Source: Azospirillum oryzae (GTDB lineage: Bacteria; Pseudomonadota; Alphaproteobacteria; Azospirillales; Azospirillaceae). From it: 64,000 nt of DNA. The notes beneath the pieces are model-generated. The model did not search any database, was not told where the DNA came from, and saw only the letters and a list, made by a program, of their open reading frames with translations. The translations under genes were made by a program, and so were the position numbers. The stretch covers positions 186,001 to 250,000 of the forward strand of contig NZ_FXAK01000004.1 of the NCBI RefSeq assembly GCF_900177515.1, in the 5' to 3' direction. Below, piece by piece: positions 9,076-19,324 of the stretch (positions within the stretch are counted from its first letter, which is position 1; each line of letters opens with the position of its first letter).

Positions 9076-9252
9076 TCTCCAGCGTCCACATCCTTGCCTC
9101 CGTCCGAGCCTTTGAATCACAACCGATTCATTCGATGCAACTTTTTCTCAGACGGGCTCTGATCACCAGACACCTCCAATGTCCAGATTGCCCGGGTATA
9201 TCAGGCGTTCAGCCAACCCAGCGAGTAATTGCAAAATATCCGCCAATTTATT

Positions 9253-9996
9253 CTATGCCGTCAAAATTCTTTCTATTTCATCACGATCAGAAGCGCTAAT
9301 AGTTCTGTCATCTCGCGATGAAACCAAGCAGTATTGTTTAACAATAACTTCTGGGACACCGTTGATTGTAACATCGGAAAAGGAATGGTATTTACTATCT
9401 GAATAGAAACTAAATGCTCCCATTAGATTAAATTCAGAGAAATAATCTCCCCATATATGTTTCCATACCTCATTAATTTCATAATTATGAAAATTATGAA
9501 AGTGATCTCTGAGGTCAATATACATTTGCCTTGGATATGTAAGAGGGAATCTTCTCATAAACTCGTAGTCAACTTGCCGACCAACAAACTTAGAGGTTAT
9601 GGTCTGCCAGGGAACGTTATGCCTAGCTCCGTAAAAGTAATTATACGGCGCCATTAGCATTAATGGCCTTCCTTCTAAGAAAAGATCTGACGGATTTGTT
9701 TCTCTTACAAAGATACAGTCGCTATCAATGTGGCAAATATAATCATATTTGCAATATTTATCAGCATTAAGTTTTGTAATTTGCTGCCCTATAAAGTCAT
9801 TGCTCAGATGATTGCACAAAATCGGACTATCAAATCCTGTGGATTTTGTGACAGCGGAAACGAGATCGATAGAATTTTCAGGGCAAGCAACCGTTACACC
9901 TGAAAATCCTGAGCAAAATTTCCTAATAGATCTCAGAGTAAACTCCAAACGCTCACAATCCTTATAATATGTTCTGATGAATATTCCGCAATCCAT
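9253..9996 (-). CDS. Putative glycosyltransferase, AT-rich (GT-A-like)
   Basis: A 247-residue product starts MDCGIFIRTYYKDCERLEFT. The fold pattern is that of a small GT-A enzyme: an N-terminal strand with a RSIRKF helix, then DYICHIDSDCIFVRETNPSD at about 83-102, where the DSD is a DxD-type nucleotide-sugar/metal site. Base composition is far more AT-rich than the flanking genes and codon use differs, suggesting recent import. IS remnants flank it on both sides. It lacks a signal peptide or membrane helix, so it is probably cytoplasmic or peripheral. Donor and acceptor are unknown; I do not assign a CAZy family. Confidence 0.65.
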   Translation of the reverse strand: MDCGIFIRTYYKDCERLEFTLRSIRKFCSGFSGVTVACPENSIDLVSAVTKSTGFDSPILCNHLSNDFIGQQITKLNADKYCKYDYICHIDSDCIFVRETNPSDLFLEGRPLMLMAPYNYFYGARHNVPWQTITSKFVGRQVDYEFMRRFPLTYPRQMYIDLRDHFHNFHNYEINEVWKHIWGDYFSEFNLMGAFSFYSDSKYHSFSDVTINGVPEVIVKQYCLVSSRDDRTISASDRDEIERILTA

Positions 9997-10185
9997 GATT
10001 TATCCTTTGATTTTTCACATCCCAGGATTCGAGCAATTGACGAATCCTTTCGATGCCCTTAGCTTGTTTAGCACACCTCCATTCACTATAGCACGTTCAA
10101 CTAGCGTCCAGGAATACATAAAAAGTGATTTTTGTATTCAAGCTATTTTACTAAATCGCTTTCCCGCAGCAATCTTGATCTAGGC

Positions 10186-10680
10186 CTGTTGGCAAAGGGG
10201 TAGCGGGTTGAGAGAGTGTTCCTCATTTGTGCCGGATGGGACGTTACGATCTGACTAATGCACAATAGGAGCAGCTGGAGCCGCACCTTCCTCCCGAAAA
10301 ACCTCGTACTGGACGGCCGAACCACTCTCACCGGCGGATGATCAACGGCACGCTGTGGATCGCCCGCAGCGGAGCGCCATTGCGGAATTTATCAGAGCGT
10401 TACGGGACGTTCGGCACGGTGTCGAGCCGGTTCTACCGCTGGCGCCGCGCCGGCATCTGGCAGCGCATCCTGGAAGCCTTGCAGGCCCGTGCCGACCACC
10501 AGGGCCGGGTGGGCTCGAGCCTGCACTTCGTGAACAGCACCGTGGTCCGCACTCATCAGCGCGCGGCTGGCGCCCAGAAGGCCAGCGGCGAAAAGGGGGA
10601 TCGACAACGAGGTGCTGGGCCGCTCGCGCGGCGGCTTCTCGACCAAGATCCACATCCGCGCTGAGGGCCTCCCGACGACG
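10186..10680 (+). pseudogene. 5' part of an IS5-family transposase, with internal stop
   Basis: Translation from the ATG at 10236 gives MGRYDLTNAQ and then TAG at 10266-10268, where relatives have Trp (AQWEQLEPHL). It then continues in frame as EQLEPHLPPEKPRTGRPNHS and, after further small defects near 10595, to KIHIRAEG. The terminal sequence GGCCTGTTGGCAAA begins near 10186. Similarity stops at about 10670, where an IS66 fragment begins. A matching C-terminal piece of an IS5-type transposase lies at 13830-14054 on the other strand and may be the missing half. Confidence 0.7.
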
Positions 10681-11173
10681 TGGCGACGCTTCAAGCGCTC
10701 GTGGCTGGGCTGTCGGCGCAGCTGGCCGAGCGCGAGCAGGCGGTGACGGCGCGTGACCGCATCATCGAGACGCTGAAGGGCCAGTTGGCGGCGCTGCGCC
10801 GACGCACCTTCGGCCAGAGTTCGGAGAAGCTGGGCCGGGCCGCCGATCAGCTCGAACTGCAGATCGAGGATCTGGAACAGCATCAGGCGGAGCGGGCCGC
10901 TGCGGCCGCCCCCTCGGCGCCGGCGGCTCAGCCCGCCGAGCGGGTTCACCCGATCCGCAAGCCGTGGCCCTGGGGCGGAAGAACTGGCTGTTCGCCGGTT
11001 CGGGCGGCGGGGGCGAGGCCGCGGCCGTGTTCTACACGCTCATCGAAACTGCCAAGGGCAACGGCCACAACCCCCGCCTCTGGCTGACCCGCGTCCTGGA
11101 GGCCATCGGGCGCGACCGCGACCTCACCGACTTCGATGCGCTCCTGCCCTGGGCTTATGGTGCCGGAGCCTGA
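10680..11173 (+). pseudogene. IS66-family TnpC transposase with internal deletion
   Basis: The frame from 10680 gives the TnpC coiled-coil start (LVAGLSAQLAEREQAVTARD, then RRRTFGQSSEKLGRAADQLE). It then drops directly, with a frame change near 10970, into the TnpC C-terminal region (ALGRKNWLFAGSGGGGEAAA, then FYTLIETAKGNGHNPRLWLT). The central catalytic part present in full-length (about 500-residue) IS66 TnpC is missing. No TnpA or TnpB ORF is present. It is a deleted, non-functional remnant. Confidence 0.75.
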
Positions 11174-11302
11174 AGGGCTTTCCGCGGCCGCTTACCGACA
11201 GCAAGGCGTTCGCCACGCTGATGGGGACTGGCTGGATCAGGCAGCTGGGCCGCGGGCGACCGCGCCTCAAGCCCGACCGGCTGGCCGCCTACAAGGCCTA
11301 CA

Positions 11303-11660
11303 GCAGTGTCAGTGCCGGCTGGATACTGGCCCATCCGCATTCCCGGTGCAGGGTAGCAACCTGAGCGTGGGCATTCAGGCAGCCTCAATTATGCGATGAC
11401 GCAGCAGATCGAAGCCGCCTTCATCATGCGCTTGATCGTCTTCAGCCTGCTGATCTGCCCCTCCACCGGCCCGGTGCTCCACGGCAGAGACAGAGCCGCC
11501 CGTACCGCAGCGAGATCGCGCTGCAAACCATTGGCAAAGTCCGCCAAGGGGGTGCCGTCCGCCGTCAACAGCCAGTTGTCCAGCTCTCTGGTTCGTTGCC
11601 CCCGGACCATTGCTCGAAAGGCGCGGGCCACCGTGATCGCTTGCGCCAGTTCCGGCTGTA
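11303..11660 (-). pseudogene. 3' end of an ISL3-family transposase (copy a)
   Basis: Minus-strand translation gives LAQAITVARAFRAMVRGQRT, DNWLLTADGTPLADFANGLQ and LSLPWSTGPVEGQISRLKTI, the C-terminal part of ISL3 transposases, followed by the element's end sequence. It is almost identical, in inverted orientation, to 19353-19700. A second ISL3 3' end (copy b) starts directly upstream, so two ISL3 tails lie in tandem here. Confidence 0.75.
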
Positions 11661-11664
11661 AAGG

Positions 11665-12790
11665 CCGAACGAAGTTTGGCCCATCCGCGTTCTCGGTGCA
11701 GGGTAGCAGCCTATGCGTGGGCATTCAGGCACCCTCAAGCACGCGATGACGCAGCAGATCGAAGCCGCCGCGACCGTTCATCATGCGCTTGATCGTCTTC
11801 AGCCTGCTGATCTGCCCCTCCACCGGCCCAGTGCTCCACGGCAGAGACAGAGCCGCCCGAACCGCAGCAAGATCGCGCTTCAAGCCATTGGCAAAGCCCG
11901 CCAAGGGAGTGCTCTCCGCCTTCAACAGCCAGTTGTCCAACTCTCCGGCTCGTTGTCCTCGGACCATCGCCCGAAAGGCACGGGCCACGGTGATGGTTCG
12001 TCCCAGTTCTGGTGATCGGGCAATCAGGGCCGAGACGAAGGCCTGTTCGGTTGGGTCAATCTCTTGGGCGTCGGCAATCACCAACCATGCCGCCCGCCGG
12101 CGCGACGGTGTCGGCCATGATGCCGATGCCATGGACGCTGCGCTTCGTACAGACTGTCGCAGAGGCCGTGCCCAATCCCGAACCAGTGTCCGCTGACCGG
12201 TGAAGCCGCGGGATTTGATCTCCCGCCAGAGTTGAGCGGCGTTGTGGCAGCCGTCATCCCAGCATTGCCGCAGGTGATCAAGGAACGGATCAAGCCGGCT
12301 CCCCTTGGTCGGTTGACGCCATGCCGGCGACCGCCCGGACCGCAGCCACAGCCGTACTGTCTTGCGGTCGAGGAGGAGCGTTTCAGCGATGCGCGTTTGC
12401 GACCACCCGCGGGCTTTCAGCCCGACGACTTCTTCGAAGCGGGCATGACGGGCGGCATGATGGGCAGCGCTCCGCTCCTCTCGCCGGGTTGGTGGACTGG
12501 AAACCTCATCCGACTGCGTCAGGTGTAGTTGCTGCTCAGTTTCTTCCGCCGGAGCGACAGCCAGCTTGGCGGCGGCCCGAAGGTCGCGATGATGACCGGT
12601 GAGGGCCTCCCGCAGGGCATCGGTCACATTCTGTAGGAGGTGCCAGCGATCCGCGACCTGGATGGCGGTGGGCGCGCCTTGGCGGACGCCATCGGCGTAG
12701 GCGCCGGCACGGTCACGGGCGACGATCTCGACGCCAGGATGGGCTTTCAGCCATGCGGCAACGGTGTCGGCCTGACGGTCGGGCAGGATG
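11665..12790 (-). pseudogene. C-terminal half of an ISL3-family transposase (copy b)
   Basis: The intact-looking part runs from about 12785 to the stop at 11725 and includes [40 protein letters not shown], a helix-turn-helix segment (GWSQTRIAETLLLDRKTVRL) and WSTGPVEGQISRLKTIKRMM. The N-terminal zinc-binding domain and first catalytic Asp are missing. They are found instead at 14176-14816 on the opposite strand, with about 88 bases shared between the two pieces. The fragment abuts the 3' end of the sulfotransferase gene. Confidence 0.75.
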
Positions 12791-12797
12791 CTGGACC

Positions 12798-13553
12798 TTA
12801 CCGCCAGTGCGAGGTGATTCGCGATGGGGGACTACTTAGAGGTCGCTCCTCCCCAAAGGCGGTTTCAGTTAGGGCGAAATCATTGACGTAGCCGAGCTTT
12901 TGCATCCAGCCGCCATGTCGGTTCCAAAGGGCATGCAAATCCTCTGCTGTCCATTCAGCCAGATTGGCTTGATCCGAGGCGCTACGGAAAAAAGTCGGCA
13001 ATAATTCGTGTTGACTCTCGAATGGGTTGTGCCATGCGGCAACAGCCGGCTTTCCCAAGAAGTCCGACATCAACGAGATGACATGTTCCGGTTTATTTAA
13101 AATCTCTTCATAACGCAGAAACAGCGTATGCGGTCTGTCAAGCGGATTCCATGCATCTAGGTTTCTGCTCCAGCTCCCTCCAAAGGACATGCCGTCGATC
13201 AGCTGCTGCATATTAAAATCGGCAGGGGTAAGGGGATGTGATTTAAAATAGTGAAATTGCGAAATTATTGCGGACCTCGGATCCCGAACAACATAAATAG
13301 CAGGGCTATCATCTTGCGGAGGACCATGAGTCTTGACTATATTCATTGCTGTTTCCTCGTAAGCACGAGAATAGAAATCATACCAAGAATCTTCATACCC
13401 CTTGTGGCCCACGCTTAAGCTTACATCCTTTCTAACCCCTAAATCATACTTATCATTATATTCTGAATAAGTCTCTATCATAAAAACTTTATTCAGAATA
13501 GTTCTGGTCAATGTATTTCCAGATCTTGGGTATGAAGAAAGCCAAACTATCAT
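12798..13553 (-). CDS. Sulfotransferase-domain protein
   Basis: The product, starting MIVWLSSYPRSGNTLTRTIL, carries both PAPS-binding signatures: the 5'-phosphosulfate loop YPRSGNTL at about residue 8 and the 3'-phosphate motif VVRDPRSAIIS near 96. It would move sulfate from PAPS to a hydroxyl or amino acceptor, perhaps a glycan. I chose the ATG at 13553, preceded by GGAGGG, over an ATG at 13634. The gene is AT-rich like the other cassette genes of this region. The last 10-15 residues run into sequence joined to the ISL3 remnant at about 12830, so the native C-terminus may be replaced. Acceptor unknown. Confidence 0.8.
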   Translation of the reverse strand: MIVWLSSYPRSGNTLTRTILNKVFMIETYSEYNDKYDLGVRKDVSLSVGHKGYEDSWYDFYSRAYEETAMNIVKTHGPPQDDSPAIYVVRDPRSAIISQFHYFKSHPLTPADFNMQQLIDGMSFGGSWSRNLDAWNPLDRPHTLFLRYEEILNKPEHVISLMSDFLGKPAVAAWHNPFESQHELLPTFFRSASDQANLAEWTAEDLHALWNRHGGWMQKLGYVNDFALTETAFGEERPLSSPPSRITSHWR

Positions 13554-13805
13554 AAACCCTCCAGTTAATCTAGAATTACTAAACATCCACGTTCTGTATT
13601 CCACTTTCCAATGTCCGATATTAAAATCGAACACTGAAGTTGCTTTGCATCCCGATCCAGAACAAATCAGTCACTCGACTGACTGCAGATATGGCATCTG
13701 ATTTTATCACTATTGAAGATGCCTGACGATGCACTGTTACACTGAGGCATCGATCTAAGCCAGAACTTCCAATCGAAGCGGTGCAGAACTCGGCGTGCTA
13801 ACGCC

Positions 13806-14060
13806 AGGCCGTGTTGGCAAAGTTCAGAGCTATAGAAGGAGCGCCGCGATGGTGATTATGGCAAGATAGTTGGCGGCTCGCTTCTCATACCGGGTGGCGA
13901 TCCGTTGGAACTGTCTCAACCGATTGATCAGACGCTCGACGCGATTGCGTTCCCGATAGGCGTCGCGGTCGAAAGCCGGGTCGGGCCGTTCATTGCTCTT
14001 GGTCGGGATCACCGGCGTGATGCTCCGCCGTCGCAGGGCGAAGCGGATGACGCCGCTGCT
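13806..14060 (-). pseudogene. C-terminal fragment of an IS5-family transposase
   Basis: Minus-strand translation ends PAFDRDAYRERNRVERLINR then LRQFQRIATRYEKRAANYLA, stop at 13830. This is the conserved C-terminal segment with the catalytic Glu (RNRVERLIN) of one IS5 subgroup. A terminal sequence related to that at 10186 (GTGTTGGCAAA) lies at about 13812. The rest of the gene is absent here; the 5' part at 10186-10680 on the opposite strand is a candidate partner. Confidence 0.7.
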
Positions 14061-14061
14061 G

Positions 14062-14816
14062 TGTAAAGGCCGAATGAAGTTTGGCCCATCCGCATTCCCG
14101 GTGCATCCCCGATGCAGATCGACGCGAGGGTGAGTACATAAGGGCAACGTTTTTCCCTCCAGAGCACCGGTTTCCTTGTCCAAATCACTGCTTTCGTTGC
14201 TCCCAGCCGGCCTTGTCGTCGACCGGGTTTCCGCTGACGCTGATCGGGTGGCCATCGTGGCCCACATGCGGGCCACAAGGGCGACCTGTCCGCTGTGCCG
14301 TCGCCCCTCCGCACGCGTCCACAGTCGGTACTCCCGACATCTGGGCGACCTGCCGTGGCAGGGCCGGATTGGCGAACTCCATCTGCAGGTTCGCCGCTTC
14401 CGGTGTGCAGCGGCGGACTGTCCCCGCCGCATCTTCGCCGAGCCGCTGCCCACGGTGGCGGCCCCTCGGGTCCGGCGTACCCGGCGGCTTGCCGAAGCGC
14501 ATCGCGCCATTGCGCTGAGTGCCGGCGGAAATCCCGGCGCCCGGCTGTCCCCCCGGCTCGCCATGCCGGTCAGTGGCGACACACTGCTGCGCCTGATCCG
14601 CGCGGTGCCCGTGGTGCCGGTCTCGACACCTCGGATCATCGGGATCGATGACTGGGCCTGGCGCCGGGGCAAGCGTTACGGCACCATCGTTGTCGATCTC
14701 GAGCGCAACCGCCCCATCGACCTTCTGCCCGACCGTCAGGCCGACACCGTTGCCGCATGGCTGAAAGCCCATCCTGGCGTCGAGATCGTCGCCCGTGACC
14801 GTGCCGGCGCCACAAC
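14062..14816 (+). pseudogene. N-terminal half of an ISL3-family transposase
   Basis: From the TTG at 14176 the frame gives about 213 residues: a zinc-binding N-terminus ([20 protein letters not shown] and [18 protein letters not shown]) and the first catalytic region ([20 protein letters not shown]). It stops in the middle of the DDE domain at RDRAGA, where a 1.3-kb IS5-type element is inserted. The left end of the element, GGCCGAATGAAGTTTGGCCC, lies near 14067. The rest of the gene is not on the other side of the insertion; a corresponding C-terminal half is at 11665-12790 inverted. Confidence 0.75.
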
Positions 14817-16113
14817 TGGACACCTTGAAAAACTGTAGCGTGTTCGGCGTTCTGGTGATTCCCTTGTTTTGAAGGCGGGGGGGAAGCATGGCTGGTCAAG
14901 CTGGGCTGTTCGATCTTCAGGATCACAATGCGGAGTTGAGCAAGAGCGGCGATCCGCTGGAGCGTCTGTTGTCGGTTGTGGACTTCGAAGTGTTCCGCCC
15001 GACGCTTGACGCGGCCTTGGGGCGCAAGGATCGTTCCCGGGGCGGTCGGCCGCCGCTGGACGCGGTGATGATGTTCAAGATCCTGGTACTCCAGGCGCTG
15101 TACGGTCTGTCGGACGAGCAGGCGGAGTATCAGGTGCGCGACCGGCTGTCGTTCATGCGGTTCCTCGGTCTGGGGCTGGGCGACCGGGTTCCGAACCGCA
15201 CGACGATCTGGCTGTTCCGCGAGGCGTTGGTGACGGCTGGGGCGATGGAGGGGCTGTTCGCCCGCTTCGACGCGGACCTGAAGGAGCGCGGCTACTTCGC
15301 GCTGGGCGGCCAGATCGTCGACGCCTCCATCGTGGAAGCGCCCAGGCAGCGGCTGACCCGGAAGGAGAAGCGACAAATCCGTGACGGGGAAGACCTGCCC
15401 TGGCCACCGGCCAAGGCGCGACAGAAGGACACGCAAGCGCGCTGGACGGTGAAGCGGGGACGGGTCAAGGTGAAGCCGGGACCGACGCTCGACGGTTCCG
15501 AGGCGCGCATGGTGGAAGGGCTGCTGATCCCGGCGTTCGGCTACAAGTCGCACATCAACATCGACCGCCGGTTCCGCTTGATCCGGCGCTTCCTCGTCAC
15601 CGACGCAGCACGGCATGACGGCGCGCAGTTGCCGGGCCTGCTCAATCCGGACGCCTTCGACAGCCGGGTGTGGGCGGACAGCGCCTACCGCTCGAAGGCC
15701 AACGAAGCGGCCATCGCGGCGGCGGGCCCGCAGCATGGTGCATTTCCGCAAGCCCAAGGGGCGGCCGATGCCGGAGCCGCACCAACGCGCCAACCGCGCC
15801 CGCTCGGCGGTGCGATCCGCCGTAGAGCATGTCTTCGCCGACCAGAAGCAGCGCATGGCGCTGTTCATCCGCACCATCGGCCTTGGGCGCGCCACGGTGA
15901 AGATCGGCATCGCCAACCTCGCCTACAATTTCCGACGCCTGATCTGGCTCGAGGGTCGAACTGTGCCCGTATAGCGCCAAAACCCCTGCATATTTCCACA
16001 TTTCCAGCCAAAATCAGGACATCACCCCCCGAAAAGCCCTGGTTTCCTACCGGCGTGACCCTCGCGGAAGCCTCAACAGGCCCTCAAAGCCGGTTTATCA
16101 AGGTGGTCCTTTG
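14817..16113 (+). mobile_element. IS5-type insertion sequence, copy 1
   Basis: A 1.3-kb block is repeated almost exactly at 18029-19323. Ends form an imperfect inverted repeat: left TGGACACCTTGAAAAACTG and right (read inward) GGACCACCTTGATAAACCGG. Copies differ by a few substitutions and a 2-base indel just before the start codon. It has truncated the ISL3 transposase at its left. No clear target duplication was seen. Confidence 0.8.
14888..15974 (+). pseudogene. IS5-type transposase of copy 1, frameshifted
   Basis: Starting MAGQAGLFDLQDHNAELSKS, the frame has the typical N-terminal domain (RGGRPPLDAVMMFKILVLQA) and the DDE core (LGGQIVDASIVEAPRQR; FGYKSHINIDRRFRLIRRFL; VWADSAYRSKANEAAIA). 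Near 15722-15740 homology passes to another frame that continues VHFRKPKGRPMPEPHQRANR and ends in the catalytic-Glu region (VRSAVEHVFADQKQRMALFI) with a stop at 15974. Copy 2 has the same shift. Either both descend from one broken copy, or translation uses a frameshift. Confidence 0.75.
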
Positions 16114-16371
16114 GCAACTCGGCCGTTGGCACCAGGAGCAGTGGGAGTGCCGGCGACGGCGAGGTAGCTGTGCCTACTTCGAGGACTGCTCCTACGGCCG
16201 TTTTGCTTACAACGCACGGATCATAATGATAATGCTCGAGAACCCAGGCCAACCACGCAACCGGAACTTACTGTTGCTAGATAACAGGGTTTTGAGGAAT
16301 AATCAGGGCAATCACAGCATTGGAATAGCATACTAAAAAACTTGGTTCTGCACAATCGAAGGAGAAGAGTC
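16114..16371 (+). other. IS-to-cassette junction, no recognised gene
   Basis: Between the right end of IS copy 1 and the next gene is a mixed segment: GC-rich up to about 16230 and then AT-rich. An open frame through it gives WQLGRWHQEQWECRRRRGSC and beyond, which matches nothing I know. It probably contains the promoter of the downstream AT-rich gene. Confidence 0.4.
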
Positions 16372-17457
16372 ATGAAATTTGTTGTGTCAGTATGGAATGA
16401 ATTTGGTGATGAGAACGACTTTGAAAGAGCGGTTCCGCTCAAATTCAATGGGAAAAGAAAATTAAATATTGGAATCAACAATGAGATACACTTAGTTTTT
16501 ATGAGCGGATTTGATAAGCTTTCAGATGATTATGTATATAGCCTTAGAGAGCTTGGCTATATTATATACAATGTTCAAAATATATCAGAATTGTATCTAA
16601 ATCATTTTAAGAATTTGTCTCGTGCTTATAAGGATTGGGGCGGGATAAAATTCTTTGGATGCATGAGATTTTTGGTAATTGAAGATTTATTTAAAGGAGA
16701 AGACTTAATTCTATTTGATGCAGACATGGTACTGAACACCACTTTAGATGAGATTTCTGAAATATACTCTGGGAAACAAAGCTTCCTGGGAACATCTTCA
16801 TGCTTTGGCTCTATACCGTCCAAAAGTAAATTTTTCGATATCTTTAGAGAACATATTCTGCTCCTAGAGAAGGATCCAGAAGACTATGTAAGGAATGTCA
16901 TAGGAATGGAAAGCGCTAGTAGTTATTTAGATCCCCACAAATCAGGAGGAACAGATCAAGCTTTTATAAAGCACTTAATTGAAAAAGGTCTTATTGATCA
17001 GGTAAATGTTGAAGAAACTCTAAAAAATCTTGGTTATATTGGATTTCCTAACTGGTTATTACTTAATAATGATGATGGAAATCAATGGGAGTACAAAAGA
17101 TGTGATGGAGTTGATTATCTAAGTGAGAAAAAAGTATTGATATCACACATGAGCCACGATACTTGCCAAGTGGCTGGTCAGTACATACTTCTGAAAGAAG
17201 GATTTGGAGTAAATAATTTTGAAAAAATGGGTGGAATACCTCTTCCATATGGACACTATTTTGAAAACGAGGACAGGGAAAGAAATTACAATTTTTTGGC
17301 AATAATAAGAGAGTTTTGTAGAATTAACAAAGATTGCTTTGATATTGACCGCTATCCATTTTCTAGAGGAAATATAGTTCAGTATTTTTACAGTAAAAAT
17401 GATTTTACTGGTCTTTTTAACGATAAATCTTGGCATAAAAAAGGAGTGTTTTTATAA
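16372..17457 (+). CDS. Putative glycosyltransferase, AT-rich (GT-A-like)
   Basis: A 361-residue product begins MKFVVSVWNEFGDENDFERA; the ATG at 16372 follows GGAGAAG. The central segment GGIKFFGCMRFLVIEDLF then LILFDADMVL carries a DxD (FDAD) nucleotide-sugar/metal motif near residue 120, as in GT8-like enzymes. A later GGTDQAFIKHLIEKG resembles the ..DQ.. acceptor-side helix of GT-A enzymes. There is no signal peptide or membrane helix. Composition is strongly AT-rich and unlike the flanking IS elements, so this is probably an imported cassette gene. Donor, acceptor and exact family are not assigned. Confidence 0.65.
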   Translation: MKFVVSVWNEFGDENDFERAVPLKFNGKRKLNIGINNEIHLVFMSGFDKLSDDYVYSLRELGYIIYNVQNISELYLNHFKNLSRAYKDWGGIKFFGCMRFLVIEDLFKGEDLILFDADMVLNTTLDEISEIYSGKQSFLGTSSCFGSIPSKSKFFDIFREHILLLEKDPEDYVRNVIGMESASSYLDPHKSGGTDQAFIKHLIEKGLIDQVNVEETLKNLGYIGFPNWLLLNNDDGNQWEYKRCDGVDYLSEKKVLISHMSHDTCQVAGQYILLKEGFGVNNFEKMGGIPLPYGHYFENEDRERNYNFLAIIREFCRINKDCFDIDRYPFSRGNIVQYFYSKNDFTGLFNDKSWHKKGVFL

Positions 17458-17584
17458 TCCGGAGCGATTATCTAGTGATTGCTCACGGGCTGGCTGAGCC
17501 CCCCCACGCGCATTGGGGGTGGCTGGCGATCGTGTTGTTGCGCGGTGACTCGGGATATTAGAGCGCCTTGCTCTGTCGAAAGCC

Positions 17585-18028
17585 TCATGCGGAAATACCA
17601 AGCAGAACAAGGCGGTTGACGTTGTAGGCGACATCTCTGAGCAATGCTTGAGACCGTTGCGTGAGGTCGGTGCGGGCGGATAGGGCCTCGCCCCACCTCC
17701 GCTTTGCAACCGACATGACGGTTTCGACTTTCCAGCGCTGCCGGTAAGCACGCTTGCTGGCAGCATCCCCTGGGTCATTGAGTAGGCGGTGCATCTCCTG
17801 TCGGTATGGGGTGGTTGCGATGACCTGATCGAGCGCCGCTTCTTCGCCGGGATGAGGGAGTGGACACCCAACGTCTCGCGGCAGAAGCGATGATTGGCCT
17901 CGCTGTCGTACCCAGCGTCCGCGATCACCTCGTCGAAGGCCATCACGGCAGAGGCGTCAGTCGTCAGCGGGACCAGATCGGGCAAATCGCCCGCTGGCCC
18001 GGGACGGACACGTTGCGCCAAGAGCATT
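17585..18028 (-). pseudogene. C-terminal remnant of a DDE transposase (IS4/IS5-like)
   Basis: On the minus strand LVPLTTDASAVMAFDEVIAD and AGYDSEANHRFCRETLGVHS (second catalytic Asp region) are followed, after a frame change near 17840, by AYRQRWKVETVMSVAKRRWG, where the Glu in KVETV is the third catalytic residue, and LRDVAYNVNRLVLLGISA. The N-terminal half has been removed by insertion of IS copy 2 at 18029. Non-functional. Confidence 0.7.
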
Positions 18029-19323
18029 TGGACACCTTGAAAAACTGTAGCGTGTTCGGCGTTCTGGTGATTCCCTTGTTTTGAAGGCGGGGGGAGCATG
18101 GCTGGTCAATCTGGGCTGTTCGATCTTCAGGATCACAATGCGGGGTTGAGCAAGAGCGGCGATCCGCTGGAGCGTCTGTTGTCGGTTGTAGACTTCGAAG
18201 TGTTCCGCCCGACGCTTGACGCGGCCTTGGGGCGCAAGGATCGTTCCCGGGGCGGTCGGCCGCCGCTGGACGCGGTGATGATGTTCAAGATCCTGGTACT
18301 CCAGGCGCTGTACGGTCTGTCGGACGAGCAGGCGGAGTATCAGGTGCGCGACCGGCTGTCGTTCATGCGGTTCCTCGGTCTGGGGCTGGGCGACCGGGTT
18401 CCGAACCGCACGACGATCTGGCTGTTCCGCGAGGCGTTGGTGACGGCTGGGGCGATGGAGGGGCTGTTCGCCCGCTTCGACGCGGACCTGAAGGAGCGCG
18501 GCTACTTCGCGCTGGGCGGCCAGATCGTCGACGCCTCCATCGTGGAAGCGCCCAGGCAGCGGCTGACCCGGAAGGAGAAGCGACAAATCCGTGACGGGGA
18601 AGACCTGCCCTGGCCACCGGCCAAGGCGCGACAGAAGGACACGCAAGCGCGCTGGACGGTGAAGCGGGGACGGGTCAAGGTGAAGCCGGGACCGACGCTC
18701 GACGGTTCCGAGGCGCGCATGGTGGAAGGGCTGCTGATCCCGGCGTTCGGCTACAAGTCGCACATCAACATCGACCGCCGGTTCCGCTTGATCCGGCGCT
18801 TCCTCGTCACCGACGCAGCACGGCATGACGGCGCGCAGTTGCCGGGCCTGCTCAATCCGGACGCCTTCGACAGCCGGGTGTGGGCGGACAGCGCCTACCG
18901 CTCGAAGGCCAACGAAGCGGCCATCGCGGCGGCGGGCCCGCAGCATGGTGCATTTCCGCAAGCCCAAGGGGCGGCCGATGCCGGAGCCGCACCAACGCGC
19001 CAACCGCGCCCGCTCGGCGGTGCGATCCGCCGTAGAGCATGTCTTCGCCGACCAGAAGCAGCGCATGGCGCTGTTCATCCGCACCATCGGCCTTGGGCGC
19101 GCCACGGTGAAGATCGGCATCGCCAACCTCGCCTACAATTTCCGACGCCTGATCTGGCTCGAGGGTCGAACTGTGCCCGTATAGCGCCAAAACCCCTGCA
19201 TATTTCCACATTTCCAGCCAAAATCAGGACATCACCCCCCGAAAAGCCCTGGTTTCCTACCGGCGTGACCCTCGCGGAAGCCTCAACAGGCCCTCAAAGC
19301 CGGTTTATCAAGGTGGTCCTTTG
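18029..19323 (+). mobile_element. IS5-type insertion sequence, copy 2
   Basis: This near-identical second copy of the element at 14817-16113 has the same orientation and the same imperfect terminal repeats. TTTG occurs at both outer edges, which could be a 4-base target duplication, but copy 1 has no equivalent, so this is uncertain. It separates a DDE transposase remnant on its left from an ISL3 tail on its right. Confidence 0.8.
18098..19184 (+). pseudogene. IS5-type transposase of copy 2, frameshifted
   Basis: It is the same protein as in copy 1 apart from a few substitutions, starting MAGQSGLFDLQDHNAGLSKS. It has the same frame change near 18932-18950, between AYRSKANEAAIA and VHFRKPKGRPMPEPHQ. 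The catalytic-Glu segment is therefore out of frame with the two Asp segments, as in copy 1. Confidence 0.75.
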
Positions 19324-19324
19324 T

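Noticed and set aside
11174..11302. Frame giving PLTDSKAFATLMGTGWIRQL after the IS66 remnant
   Set aside because: It looks like a piece of a coding sequence but I could not place it in a family, and it is cut by an ISL3 end, so no feature is claimed.
14636..15916. A 426-codon minus-strand frame, repeated at 17957-19126
   Set aside because: Shadow of the duplicated IS5-type transposase, whose DDE motifs lie on the plus strand.
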